A DNA stretch of 64,000 bases from Arcobacter_B sp049472135 (GCF_049472135.1 NZ_JBMOVV010000012.1:1-64000), one strand, 5' to 3'. Counted from the first letter of the stretch, positions 18,956 to 28,170 are shown. Notes: a model not told the origin generated them from the sequence alone. Numbers and translations are program-made.

Positions 18956-19168
18956 TTAACTATCTAACAATGCTTGAATATTTAAAACTAAACCTCTACT
19001 TCTAAATTTTGGTAAAAGATTTAAAAGTGATTCCTCACCATTTATAGAAACATGTTCTTTAATCAATTCTCTTTTTGAATCAGAGTTTAAAATTAGCTCT
19101 TCAACTTTCATTACATTGTCTGATTTTACAGCTTGTAAAAGTTGTGTTGAAACGGGAATAAATGTCAT
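18956..19168 (-). CDS. Small protein of unknown function (70 residues)
   Basis: I do not recognise a family. The ATG at 19168 follows AAAGGA at good spacing, and the protein is hydrophilic with alternating helical amphipathic stretches. It has no signal peptide or TM segment. The first 30 residues (QLLQAVKSDNVMKVEELIL) faintly resemble the start of an ankyrin repeat, but there is no full repeat. A 7-bp hairpin (18933-18939 with 18952-18958) overlaps its stop codon. It is probably a real, monocistronic gene because of the good ribosome site and its place in an otherwise empty interval. Confidence 0.68.
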   Translation of the reverse strand: MTFIPVSTQLLQAVKSDNVMKVEELILNSDSKRELIKEHVSINGEESLLNLLPKFRSRGLVLNIQALLDS

Positions 19169-19267
19169 ATATATCCTTTAAAATTATGTTCGTGGAATAA
19201 TGACAATTTATTACTTAATAAATATGTATTTTTATGTTACCATTTTGTAACCGTAATTATTTTGTAA

Positions 19268-20155
19268 TTAATGATCAAAGTTTTTATAAAAACACTCTTT
19301 TATGTAAGAACTAAACTCTAAAAATAGTTTGCTTTTATATTTATCTCTATGATATATCATAAATAGTTCTCTTTTGAAATCAATATTTTTCATTTCAAGT
19401 TCAAATAGTTTTCCTTCTTCAATCTCTTTTTGAATAGCAAGTTTTGAGATACAAGTTATACTATTTTTGTCGTGTAGTAGAATTTTGATTATTTCATCAA
19501 AGTTTGATATCTCCATGGCTATATTAATATTTGAGGCATCAGGAATTTTATTTAAAAATATTTCTCTAGTTGCTGAACCCTTTTCTCTTAATATCCAGTT
19601 CATTTCATAAAGCTCATCAATAAAGTAGTCTTTTTCTTTTAAACTCTCATTAGCAGTTACAACAATAAGTTCATCATTACTTAGCTTTTCTTTTATGATA
19701 TGCGGGTCATTAAATTCATTTTCAATAAATCCTATGTCAATACTTGAATCAACGATAGATTGAATAATCTGTTTAGTATTACTTGAAAGTTTTGTGATTT
19801 GAACATTGTGTTTAGAAATAAAATCATATACATATAAAGATAAATCAATACAGTTAAAAGTTTTACTTGAAGCGATTTTTAGGTTTCCTTTTAGTTTTTC
19901 ATTATTAAATAGCTCAGTGCTATATAATAGCTCTAAATATGGACTATATGAGTACTCTTTAAATAATCTTCCTCTTTCATTTAACACAAGCCTTTTCCCA
20001 ACTCTATCAAATAGTTTTTCATCAAGTTTTTTTTCAAGAGAATTAAGACTTGAAGAAATTGCTGCTTGTGTCATATTTATTTGTTTTGCTAGATTTGATA
20101 TATGAGAATCTTCACAAAGTTTAAAAAATATATCTAGCTCTTTTATTGTTATCAA
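19268..20155 (-). CDS. LysR-family transcriptional regulator (likely controls the divergent YeiH-type gene)
   Basis: A 295-residue LysR regulator. The N-terminal winged helix-turn-helix occupies residues 1-60 (HISNLAKQINMTQAAISSSLNSLEKKLDEKLFDR). The C-terminal two-lobed effector domain includes KGSATREIF, which often lines the effector pocket in CysB/CbbR-like members. It faces the transporter gene at 20257 with a 101-base shared promoter region containing a 16-bp palindrome. E. coli YeiE and yeiH form a comparable pair. The effector is unknown. Confidence 0.92.
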   Translation of the reverse strand: MITIKELDIFFKLCEDSHISNLAKQINMTQAAISSSLNSLEKKLDEKLFDRVGKRLVLNERGRLFKEYSYSPYLELLYSTELFNNEKLKGNLKIASSKTFNCIDLSLYVYDFISKHNVQITKLSSNTKQIIQSIVDSSIDIGFIENEFNDPHIIKEKLSNDELIVVTANESLKEKDYFIDELYEMNWILREKGSATREIFLNKIPDASNINIAMEISNFDEIIKILLHDKNSITCISKLAIQKEIEEGKLFELEMKNIDFKRELFMIYHRDKYKSKLFLEFSSYIKECFYKNFDH

Positions 20156-20189
20156 ATTAAATCCTATAAAATTTTTTTATAATTATAGC

Positions 20190-20205
20190 AAAATTAATTA
20201 ATTTT
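20190..20205. promoter_or_regulatory. 16-bp perfect palindrome, probable LysR operator
   Basis: AAAATTAATTAATTTT is a perfect palindrome. It lies just upstream of a minus-strand TATAAT (20187-20182) for the lysR gene and about 20 bases upstream of a plus-strand TATAAT (20226-20231) for the transporter. This is where a LysR regulator would repress itself and activate its target. Confidence 0.5.
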
Positions 20206-20256
20206 ACAAATTAAAAATAAACCTTTATAATTAGGTCAAGATTAAAAGGAGTTTTA

Positions 20257-21261
20257 ATGCTTTATTTAAAAGATTTTGAATTTTATAAGGGAATGTTTTT
20301 TATTTTTCTATTTACATTAATTTGTTTTTTTATTTCTAAAATATCATTTTTAGAGAGTTTAGGTTTTTCTATTTTGATAATATCAATAATATTTGGAATG
20401 GTACTATCAAATATTTTTACTAAATACAATTTTATAGAATCTAAAAATAGCTTATTATTTAGTACTAAGCAACTACTTAGATTTGCTATTGTTCTTTATG
20501 GTTTTAGATTAACATTTCAAGATTTATATGATGTAGGGTTTGATGCATTTTTATATGCTTTGATTATATTAATAAGTACCTTTTTTATTTCATATATAAT
20601 AGGCGTTAAGTTTTTAAGAATAGATAAACAAATTGCTATTTTAATTGGTGCTGGAAGTTCAATTTGTGGTGCAGCAGCTGTTTTAGCAACAGAAGCAGTT
20701 TTGAAAAATAAAGCTTATAAAACTAGTATTGCTATTTCTACTGTAGTTTTATTTGGAACAATCTCAATGTTTTTGTATCCTATGATTTATAATATGAATC
20801 TATTATCTTTAGATGAGTATAAAATGGCTATTTTTCTAGGTGGAACACTACATGAAGTAGCACATGTTGTAGGTGCTGCAAATAGTATCAATAGTGAATT
20901 AGTAGCAGATAATGCAGTAGTTACTAAAATGATTAGAGTTATGCTTTTAGCACCTTTTTTAATTTTTATTGCTTTAACTTTTGTAAATAAAAAGCAAGAG
21001 AAAGTAAAAGTTTTAATTCCTTGGTTTGCCATTTTATTTATAGTAGTTATTATGTTTAACTCTTTAAATCTTTTAAGTTCGGCTACAATTAATATAATTA
21101 ATGAGATTGATTTATTTTTATTAGCTATGGCTATGTTTGCTTTGGGATATAATACTAAATTAAAAGAGATTATTGATGTTGGAATTAAACCTATTATATT
21201 GGCATTTATTCTATTTTTATGGCTTTTTATAGCAGGTTATTTAATAGTAGTTTTTTTATAA
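20257..21261 (+). CDS. YeiH/UPF0324 family membrane protein (putative sulfate/anion exporter)
   Basis: A 334-residue integral membrane protein with about ten hydrophobic segments. It has the family blocks LRFAIVLYGFRLTFQD, IGAGSSICGAAAVLATE and LGGTLHEVAHVVGAA. Members are annotated as putative sulfate or sulfonate-related exporters; the substrate is not established here. The divergent LysR gene supports inducible control. AAAGGAG provides the ribosome site. Confidence 0.92.
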   Translation: MLYLKDFEFYKGMFFIFLFTLICFFISKISFLESLGFSILIISIIFGMVLSNIFTKYNFIESKNSLLFSTKQLLRFAIVLYGFRLTFQDLYDVGFDAFLYALIILISTFFISYIIGVKFLRIDKQIAILIGAGSSICGAAAVLATEAVLKNKAYKTSIAISTVVLFGTISMFLYPMIYNMNLLSLDEYKMAIFLGGTLHEVAHVVGAANSINSELVADNAVVTKMIRVMLLAPFLIFIALTFVNKKQEKVKVLIPWFAILFIVVIMFNSLNLLSSATINIINEIDLFLLAMAMFALGYNTKLKEIIDVGIKPIILAFILFLWLFIAGYLIVVFL

Positions 21262-21285
21262 ATTCATAGGTTAAACCTATGAATT
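21261..21285. other. 12-bp hairpin at convergent gene ends
   Basis: AATTCATAGGTT and AACCTATGAATT are separated by one base (functionally a loop of about five). It overlaps the stop codons of both flanking genes. Neither strand has a following T run of note, so terminator function is uncertain. Confidence 0.45.
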
Positions 21286-21563
21286 TAGCAAAGAATACCT
21301 TCTTTGATTATATTTGATGTATTTTCAACAGCATATTGATGACCATTAATTGCATCTTCATAACTATTGTATCTTTTATTGTATACAGGCTCATGGTAAA
21401 TTACTTTTCCATCTTCTTTTTTAAAAATCATTGTTTCATATACAAAAACATTGTTGTGTTGATTTAGCCAAGAGTGTCTTACGTGCATTTTAATTGTAGA
21501 AATAAAATATCTTTTATCCTCAACAGTTGCTATATGTTTAAGCTCTAAGTCTTGATGTTCCAT
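21285..21563 (-). CDS. Conserved-looking hypothetical protein (92 residues)
   Basis: I do not recognise a family. The ATG at 21563 follows AGGAG at good spacing, so translation is credible. The protein is soluble, His- and Tyr-rich, and reads as a small alpha/beta domain: strands around FISTIKMHVRHSW and FVYETMIFKK, then helices around YEDAINGHQYAVE. No signal peptide, cysteine cluster or TM segment. It ends convergently against the YeiH-type gene. Confidence 0.75.
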   Translation of the reverse strand: MEHQDLELKHIATVEDKRYFISTIKMHVRHSWLNQHNNVFVYETMIFKKEDGKVIYHEPVYNKRYNSYEDAINGHQYAVENTSNIIKEGILC

Positions 21564-21719
21564 TGAAAATACTCCTAATTTTTTGTTAATAGTATATTTA
21601 AATCGTATGATAAAAAAATGATATGTTATTTATATACTTAATAAATTTTTTTATTTATATTTTTTTGAAAAATTGATACTATTTCCCTAATTTAGGCAGA
21701 TAAACTAAACATTATTTGT

Positions 21720-21725
21720 TATAAT
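21720..21725 (+). promoter_or_regulatory. -10 box for the sensor kinase at 21757
   Basis: TATAAT here overlaps an upstream in-frame ATG at 21724. Transcription from it would begin near 21732, so that ATG cannot be used and the start at 21757 is favoured. Confidence 0.55.
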
Positions 21726-21756
21726 GCTTTCTTCAAGAAAAAAAGTTGGATTGTAT

Positions 21757-24360
21757 ATGTTTAAAAGAGTATTCTATTTTATTTTTATCTTTTTTATTTC
21801 TCAAAATATTCTGTTTTCCAAGGAATTGAAGAAAGTTACTATTCAGTTATCTTGGTTTGACCAATTCCAATTTGCTGGGTATTATATGGCAAAAAACAAA
21901 GGCTTTTACGAAGAAGCTGGTTTAGATGTGACCATAAAACCTTTTGAGTTTGGTTTAGATATTCCAAATGATGTTGCATCAGAAAAGTTTGATTTTGCTG
22001 TAGGTAGAGAAACTTTAATTCTTGATAAATCTAAAGGTGCAGATATTGTAGCTTTATATGCGCTTTTCCAATCAACGCCACTTATTTTAGTAAGTACCAA
22101 AGATTCTGGAATTCATAGTATTGAAGATTTTAAAAATAAAACTATAATGACTACTATTGATGATGCTAGTGAAGTATCATTGAAAGCTATGATTAGATCT
22201 AAAAATGTTAGACTTGAAGAGCTTAACTTTATAAAACATACTCATAATATAAATGACCTAATTAATAAAAATACAGATGTAATATCAGCATATATTTCAA
22301 AATCACCTTTTGAATTACAACAAAAAGGTATAGAATATAATGTATTTGATCCCAAAAAATTTGGATTTGATATGTACAGTGATTTGCTTTTTACTAGCAA
22401 ATCTATGATTCAAAATGATTTAGATACTGTTATAGCTTTTAAAAATGCTTCTTTAAAAGGTTGGGAATATGCTTATTCTAATATAGAAGAGAGTGTTGAG
22501 TTGATTTTAGAGAAATACAACTCTCAAAAACTTTCAAGGGAAGAGCTTATTTATGAAGGTAAAGAGTTAAAGAAACTATCTTATTTTAATACTAAGAAAT
22601 TAGGACATATCAAAAAAGAGAAACTACAAAGAATTTATGATTTATACAATATTATGGGATTAACAAAAAATGTAATAGATTTTGAAGATTTCATATATTT
22701 TGAAGATGATAAACTTTTATTAACTAAAACAGAAAAAGAATACTTAAAAAATAAAGAGTCAATCAAAACTTGTATTATTCAAAATGCTATGCCATATAGT
22801 GATTTTAAAAATAATCAGATTTTAGGTGCTACAGCAGATTTTATAAAAGTATTTGAAGAGAAAATAAAAATACCTTTTACATATATAAAAGCTCAAAATA
22901 TTAATCACAGTTTAGAATTAATCAGAAGCAAAAAGTGTGATATTATACCAACTACACAACTTACGCAAGATAGAAAATCATTTATGAATTTTACAAACTC
23001 TTATGTGGATATTCCAACTGTTTTAATGACTAAAGATGATAAACCATTTATTGAGAATTTAGAGAGTCTAAAGAGTGTTAAAGTTGGTATTCCAGAAGGT
23101 TTTTCATTATATGAAACTTTAAAACCAAAATACCCTAATATTGATTTTATAAAAGTGCCTAATCTTAATGAAGGTTTAGAACTAGTAAATAATAATGAAC
23201 TATACGGTGTAATTACTTCAATGGGTAGAGCATGGCATGTAATGCAAAAAGATTTACTATCTCAAATAAAAATTTCTGGTAAGATTGATGAAAAAATCAA
23301 TTTAAGAGTTGGTGTAAAAAAAGATGATATTACTCTTTATGAAATAATGAGTAAGTTTGTAAATACTTTAGATGAAGAAAAAGTTGAAAAACTTAGTAAT
23401 AAATGGGTTTATATTCAATATGAAAAAGAGTTTGATTACTCACTTTTATTTAAAATAGTTTTAGTTATTGCTATTTTAATTGCATTATTACTTTATAGAC
23501 AAAATTTATTAAAAAAACTAAATGAAAAGCTTAATAAAAAAGTTGAAGAAAAAACTCAAGAACTGCAAAAAATAAATGAAACATTAGAGCAAAGAATTAA
23601 AGAAGAAGTAGAGGAAAATCTTAAAAAAGATAGACTTCTAGCAAGACAATCTAAAATGGCAGCGATGGGAGAGATGCTTGAAAATATTGCTCACCAATGG
23701 AGACAACCATTATCTGTAATTAGTACAGGTGCAAGTGGAATAAAAGTTAAAAAAGAAGTAAATGATTTAGATGATAAATTTTTCTTTGATACTCTTGATT
23801 GTATTATAAATTCATCTAATTATTTATCTCATACAATAGATGATTTTAGATATTTCTTTAAGCCTCAAGATGAAAAAGTTTTATTTGATATTGCTGATAC
23901 TTTAGAGAAAACTATTAATTTATTAAACTCAAAATTTGAACAAGAGAAGATAAGTGTTATAAGAAGTCTTGAGAATGTGGAGATTCTAGGTCATGAGACA
24001 GAATTTATTCAAGTATTTATTAATATTTTAAATAATGCGAAAGACGCTTTAGTTTCAAATATTGAAGAAAATAGAGTAATTTTTGTTGAAGTTAAAAAAA
24101 GAAAAAATAAAACAGTAGTTAAAATTAGAGATAATGCAGGTGGAATTAAACCAAAAATTATGGATAAAATTTTTGAACCATACTTTACAACTAAGCATAA
24201 CTCAACAGGTACGGGAATAGGGCTTTATATGTGTGATCAAATCATTTCTAAATATATGAATGGTTTAATTGATGTTACAAATAAAAAGTTTGAATATAAA
24301 AATCAGAAACATAAAGGTGCTGAATTTAGTGTAATATTATATGATGATAATTTGGATTAG
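21757..24360 (+). CDS. Sensor histidine kinase with THI5/NMT1-like and SBP_bac_3-like periplasmic modules
   Basis: From the ATG at 21757 (GGA upstream, -10 box at 21720) the protein has 867 residues. A signal-anchor segment is followed by a THI5/SsuA-type binding module (VTIQLSWFDQFQFAGYYMA; to about 250). A helical linker leads to a second, amino-acid-type module (about 325-545; SIKTCIIQNAMPYSD). Then come one TM helix (about 560-582), a coiled coil and a kinase core: H-box IAHQWRQPLS, N-box NILNNAKDA, G1 DNAGG, F-box and GTGIGLYM. All catalytic motifs are intact. No response regulator is adjacent. Confidence 0.92.
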   Translation: MFKRVFYFIFIFFISQNILFSKELKKVTIQLSWFDQFQFAGYYMAKNKGFYEEAGLDVTIKPFEFGLDIPNDVASEKFDFAVGRETLILDKSKGADIVALYALFQSTPLILVSTKDSGIHSIEDFKNKTIMTTIDDASEVSLKAMIRSKNVRLEELNFIKHTHNINDLINKNTDVISAYISKSPFELQQKGIEYNVFDPKKFGFDMYSDLLFTSKSMIQNDLDTVIAFKNASLKGWEYAYSNIEESVELILEKYNSQKLSREELIYEGKELKKLSYFNTKKLGHIKKEKLQRIYDLYNIMGLTKNVIDFEDFIYFEDDKLLLTKTEKEYLKNKESIKTCIIQNAMPYSDFKNNQILGATADFIKVFEEKIKIPFTYIKAQNINHSLELIRSKKCDIIPTTQLTQDRKSFMNFTNSYVDIPTVLMTKDDKPFIENLESLKSVKVGIPEGFSLYETLKPKYPNIDFIKVPNLNEGLELVNNNELYGVITSMGRAWHVMQKDLLSQIKISGKIDEKINLRVGVKKDDITLYEIMSKFVNTLDEEKVEKLSNKWVYIQYEKEFDYSLLFKIVLVIAILIALLLYRQNLLKKLNEKLNKKVEEKTQELQKINETLEQRIKEEVEENLKKDRLLARQSKMAAMGEMLENIAHQWRQPLSVISTGASGIKVKKEVNDLDDKFFFDTLDCIINSSNYLSHTIDDFRYFFKPQDEKVLFDIADTLEKTINLLNSKFEQEKISVIRSLENVEILGHETEFIQVFINILNNAKDALVSNIEENRVIFVEVKKRKNKTVVKIRDNAGGIKPKIMDKIFEPYFTTKHNSTGTGIGLYMCDQIISKYMNGLIDVTNKKFEYKNQKHKGAEFSVILYDDNLD

Positions 24361-24397
24361 GATATAATCAATTTAATATTAAATAATAGGATTTTTA

Positions 24398-25663
24398 TTG
24401 AATTGGTTAGATATTGACAAAGAACATGTTTGGCATCCTTATAATTCATTGCCTTCAAGAACTAAATTACTTCCCGTTGAGAGAACAGATAAGACTTCAA
24501 TCTTTTTATCAACTGGAGAAGAACTTATTGATGCTATGAGCTCTTGGTGGAGTGCTATTCATGGCTATAATCACCCACAATTAAATGAAGCTTTAAAAAA
24601 ACAAGTTGAAATTATGCCCCATATAATGTTTGGTGGTTTAGCACATGAAAATGCAGCTGTTTTATCTAAAAAATTAGTAGATTTAACAGGTTTAAATAGT
24701 GTTTTTTTATGTGATAGTGGTTCTGTTTCTGTTGAAGTTGCTTTAAAAACAGCAATACAATATCAAGAAGCTAAAGGATTAAAAAAATATAAGTTTTTAG
24801 CTTTACAAAATGCATACCATGGTGATACTCTTGCTGCCATGAGTGTTTGTGACCCAGATAACTCTATGCATTCTATTTATGGCTCATACCTTCCAAAACA
24901 TGTATTTACAAAAACTCCAAATATTGGTTTTGATGCAGATTGCAAAGAAGCAATTGAAGATTTAGAAAAAAACATGAAATTACACTATAAGGATTTAGCT
25001 GGATTTATTTTAGAACCAATTGTTCAAGGTGCAGGTGGAATGAGAATTTATAATCCCACATACCTAAAAAAAGCTAGAGAACTTTGTGATAAATATGATG
25101 TATTATTAATTGCTGATGAAATTGCAACAGGTTTTGGTCATACTGGTAAAATGTTCGCGTGTGAGTGGGCAGATATTAAGCCTGATATTATGACAATAGG
25201 AAAAGGTCTAACAGGTGGTTATATGACAATGGCTGCTATGTTAACTTCTAAAAAAGTATCAACTACAATAAGTGATTCAAAACTAGGTATTTTGATGCAT
25301 GGACCAACATTTATGGCAAATCCTCTTGCATGTAGTGTTGCTATTGAGAGTTTGAATCTTTTAGAGCAAACAAATTGGGAAGAAAAGGTTTTAAATATAC
25401 AAAATATTTTTTCTCAAGAATTAGAAAATGCTAAAGATATAGAGATTATTAAAAGCATTAGAAATATAGGTGCGATTGGTGTAATTGAATTAAAAGATGA
25501 TTCCCATGCACAATTTATTCAAGATTATTGTGTTTCTAAAGGTGTTTGGATTAGACCTTTTGGAAAGTTGATTTATTCGATTGTAGCTTATACTATAAAA
25601 GAAGAAGATTTAAGAAAAATAGTTAAAACTATGATTGAAGCTATTAAGTCTATAAAGAGTTAG
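24398..25663 (+). CDS. bioA: Adenosylmethionine-8-amino-7-oxononanoate aminotransferase
   Basis: A 421-residue class III aminotransferase of biotin synthesis, which converts KAPA to DAPA using S-adenosylmethionine as amino donor. The N-terminal HVWHPYNSL and SSWWSAIHGYNHP are typical of BioA. The PLP lysine is in TIGKGLTGGYMTMAA, preceded by LLIADEIATGFGHTG. The start is TTG at 24398, with ATAGGA upstream. Other bio genes are not adjacent; birA lies at 60594. Confidence 0.96.
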   Translation: MNWLDIDKEHVWHPYNSLPSRTKLLPVERTDKTSIFLSTGEELIDAMSSWWSAIHGYNHPQLNEALKKQVEIMPHIMFGGLAHENAAVLSKKLVDLTGLNSVFLCDSGSVSVEVALKTAIQYQEAKGLKKYKFLALQNAYHGDTLAAMSVCDPDNSMHSIYGSYLPKHVFTKTPNIGFDADCKEAIEDLEKNMKLHYKDLAGFILEPIVQGAGGMRIYNPTYLKKARELCDKYDVLLIADEIATGFGHTGKMFACEWADIKPDIMTIGKGLTGGYMTMAAMLTSKKVSTTISDSKLGILMHGPTFMANPLACSVAIESLNLLEQTNWEEKVLNIQNIFSQELENAKDIEIIKSIRNIGAIGVIELKDDSHAQFIQDYCVSKGVWIRPFGKLIYSIVAYTIKEEDLRKIVKTMIEAIKSIKS

Positions 25664-25665
25664 AT

Positions 25666-26322
25666 ATGAAAAAAGATGATTTAAAACAATTAGTTTCTAA
25701 TATGCCTGAAACACCAGGTGTATTAGGAAGAGATAGATTTTTTAACTCAGCTGTATTAATTCCCCTTGTTAAGATTAAAGGTGAGTATCATTTATTATTT
25801 CAAAAAAGAGCAGCACACATTAGACAAGGTGGAGATATTTGTTTCCCTGGCGGAAAGTTTGAAGAAGGAATTGATGAAAACTTTGAACAAACTGCCTTAA
25901 GAGAAACATATGAAGAGTTAGGAATAGAGTCTAAAGATATAAAAATAATTGGGCAATTAGATTCTTATGTTGCTCCAATTGGTGCTGTTATTGAGTCTTT
26001 TGTTGCAATTGTTAAAAAAAGAGCTTTAAAAACAATGAATATTGATAAAAATGAAGTTGAAAAGACTTTATTGATTCCATTGAAATTCTTTAAAGAAACA
26101 GAAGCTTTAGAGTATACTTTATCACACGAGATACAACCTTTTAAAGTTAATGAAGATGGTGAAAAAGAGATACTTTTCCCTGTCGAAGAGTTAGGTTTGC
26201 CAGATACATATAAAAAGCCTTGGGGAAACAAAAGACATAAAATTTGGGTTTATAAATATGATGATGAGGTAATTTGGGGAATTACTTCAGTAATTATTAA
26301 TGATTTACTAGAAAAATATTAA
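25666..26322 (+). CDS. Nudix hydrolase, probable CoA pyrophosphatase (NudL-like)
   Basis: A 218-residue protein with a Nudix box (FPGGKFEEG, then ALRETYEELGI). It is preceded by the UPF0035/CoA-pyrophosphatase signature region HLLFQKRAAHIRQGGDICFP. Family members cleave CoA to 4'-phosphopantetheine and 3',5'-ADP. The ATG follows the bioA stop by two bases, so the two are cotranscribed. Confidence 0.9.
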   Translation: MKKDDLKQLVSNMPETPGVLGRDRFFNSAVLIPLVKIKGEYHLLFQKRAAHIRQGGDICFPGGKFEEGIDENFEQTALRETYEELGIESKDIKIIGQLDSYVAPIGAVIESFVAIVKKRALKTMNIDKNEVEKTLLIPLKFFKETEALEYTLSHEIQPFKVNEDGEKEILFPVEELGLPDTYKKPWGNKRHKIWVYKYDDEVIWGITSVIINDLLEKY

Positions 26323-26347
26323 TATCTATACTCTTCATTTAAATAAT

Positions 26348-26375
26348 AGTATTTTTAGATAAAATACTTTTGTTT
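26348..26375 (+). terminator. Possible terminator after the Nudix gene
   Basis: AGTATTTT (26348-26355) pairs with AAAATACT (26361-26368), followed by TTTGTTT. The stem is all but AT, so it is a weak candidate. Confidence 0.4.
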
Positions 26376-26390
26376 AAAATAGGAGTATAA

Positions 26391-27176
26391 ATGAGAAACT
26401 TTTTTTTAGTATTGATATGTTTGTTTTTTTCGGCTTGTTCTTTAAAAAATGAAAAAGAGATTATTTTAAAAGCCAATGAAGAGAATAAAGAAATTAAAGA
26501 AGAAAAAAAAGTAGAAATTCCAAAAAAAGTTAAAGTTGTTATTTGTGAAGAGTTAGCATCTTTTGATGAAAAAGTTAATTGCCTAAGAAAGAAAGCTTTA
26601 AATAATGATTTTACTTCTATCAAAAAACTATCTAATATTTATCTACAAAAAAATGATTATAAAAATGCATTAGTCTATTTAGAAAAACTAGAAAAAAACA
26701 ATGATTTTGATTCTTTAAAACATTTAGGATTAATTTATCATAATGGATTAGGTGTAAATAAAGATTATTCAAAAGCTTTTTTATACTTTTCAAAGTTTTC
26801 TTTAAACAAAGAAGATCCTTTAGTTTTAAGAGAATTAGCATACTACTATAAAAGAGGGATTGCTGTAGAGCAAAACTATGAAAAAGCATTTGAACTTTAT
26901 AAAAAAAGTGCTTTATTAAATGATAGATTTAGTATGTCAGAATTGGGCTACTTTTATGCTAAAGGATATGCAGTTGAAAAAGATTATAAAGAAGCATTTT
27001 TATGGTTTGAAAAGTCTGCAAATTTAGGTAGTACTTACTCTATGTCTTGGTTAGGCTATTTATATGAGAATGGATTAGGAATAGAAAAAGATATAAAAAA
27101 ATCAATTTTTTGGTATGAAAAATCAAATACAAAATACTCAAAACATAAGTTAAAAGATTTAAATAATAAAGGTTAA
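26391..27176 (+). CDS. Sel1-repeat lipoprotein
   Basis: A 261-residue protein with a lipoprotein signal peptide (lipobox FSAC at residue 16) and four Sel1-like repeats of about 36 residues between ~100 and 250. Each repeat carries the LGxxYxxGxGVxxDYxKAFxWYEKSA pattern in degenerate form. Sel1 proteins are helical scaffolds for protein-protein contacts. No cysteine-pair pattern of the Helicobacter Hcp family is visible. AGGAG ribosome site upstream. Confidence 0.9.
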   Translation: MRNFFLVLICLFFSACSLKNEKEIILKANEENKEIKEEKKVEIPKKVKVVICEELASFDEKVNCLRKKALNNDFTSIKKLSNIYLQKNDYKNALVYLEKLEKNNDFDSLKHLGLIYHNGLGVNKDYSKAFLYFSKFSLNKEDPLVLRELAYYYKRGIAVEQNYEKAFELYKKSALLNDRFSMSELGYFYAKGYAVEKDYKEAFLWFEKSANLGSTYSMSWLGYLYENGLGIEKDIKKSIFWYEKSNTKYSKHKLKDLNNKG

Positions 27177-27182
27177 ATATAA

Positions 27183-27797
27183 ATGAATAGTATTATTTTA
27201 CAAGAACAAAAAATATTTCCGTCAAAAGTTGTATGTATTGGTAGAAATTATACTGAGCATATTGCTGAATTAAATAATGATACACCTGATGAAATGGTTT
27301 TTTTTATTAAACCTAACTCAGCTATTTCAGATAGTTTAGTATTTCCAAAGGGGCATAATTCTTGTCACTATGAAGCTGAAATCTCTTTTTTAATTGAAGA
27401 AAATAAAATCTCAGCTGTTGCATTTGGATTAGATTTAACATTAAGAGAAGTACAGTCTAAACTAAAAGCAAAAGGTTTACCATGGGAGAGAGCAAAAGCT
27501 TTCGATAAATCAGCAGTATTTTCTGATTTTGTTAGTTTTGATGGGGATTTATCAAAATTAGAAATTGAGCTTTTAATAAATGATAATATAGTTCAAAAAG
27601 GTGGTGTTCCTTTGATGATAAATAAACCATTTGAGATTATTGATGAGTTTAAAACTTTTGCATCTTTTGAAGATGGAGATATTCTTATGACAGGTACTCC
27701 TAAAGGTGTAGGGGAATTTAAAATAGGTGATGTCTTCGAAGGCAAAATAGTTTATGATAATAAAGTAATTATTAGTAAAAAATTTATAGTTTCATAA
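27183..27797 (+). CDS. Fumarylacetoacetate hydrolase (FAH) family protein, acylpyruvase-like
   Basis: A 204-residue single-domain FAH-fold protein beginning with the VVCIGRNYTEHIAEL motif and FFIKPNSAI. The metal ligands are provided by CHYEAEISFLIEE. The MTGTPKGVG motif closes the active site. Short family members act as acylpyruvases or oxaloacetate decarboxylases; the substrate cannot be told from sequence. It sits six bases after the Sel1 lipoprotein and eleven before msrB. Confidence 0.92.
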   Translation: MNSIILQEQKIFPSKVVCIGRNYTEHIAELNNDTPDEMVFFIKPNSAISDSLVFPKGHNSCHYEAEISFLIEENKISAVAFGLDLTLREVQSKLKAKGLPWERAKAFDKSAVFSDFVSFDGDLSKLEIELLINDNIVQKGGVPLMINKPFEIIDEFKTFASFEDGDILMTGTPKGVGEFKIGDVFEGKIVYDNKVIISKKFIVS

Positions 27798-27807
27798 GGA
27801 TTTAAAA

Positions 27808-28167
27808 ATGGCATATAATAACCTTACAGATGAAGAAAAAAGAGTAATAGAAAATAAAGGTACAGAATATCCTTTTTCTGGTAAATATAATGATTTTTAT
27901 GAAGAAGGAGTTTTTACATGTAAGAAGTGTAATGCAGCTTTATATAAATCAGAAGATAAGTTTAGTTCAGGATGCGGATGGCCTAGTTTTGATGATGAAA
28001 TACAAGGTGCGGTAAAAAGAGTACCTGATGCAGATGGTAGAAGAGTTGAAATTGTTTGTGCTTCATGTGGCGGACATTTAGGACATGTTTTTGAAGGTGA
28101 GGGTTTTACTCCTAAAAATACAAGACATTGTGTAAATTCAATATCATTAAATTTTGAGAAGAAATAA
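27808..28167 (+). CDS. msrB: Peptide-methionine (R)-S-oxide reductase MsrB
   Basis: A 119-residue free-standing MsrB, which reduces methionine-R-sulfoxide in oxidised proteins. The two zinc CxxC pairs (CKKC near residue 34, CASC near 80) and the catalytic Cys in RHCVNSISL are all present, as is SGCGWPSF. AAGGA ribosome site. msrA is a separate gene at 30500. Confidence 0.97.
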   Translation: MAYNNLTDEEKRVIENKGTEYPFSGKYNDFYEEGVFTCKKCNAALYKSEDKFSSGCGWPSFDDEIQGAVKRVPDADGRRVEIVCASCGGHLGHVFEGEGFTPKNTRHCVNSISLNFEKK

Positions 28168-28170
28168 ATA

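Noticed and set aside
21724..21756. ATG start giving an 11-residue extension of the fused kinase
   Set aside because: It overlaps a TATAAT -10 box and would not be transcribed; the signal peptide fits the ATG at 21757.
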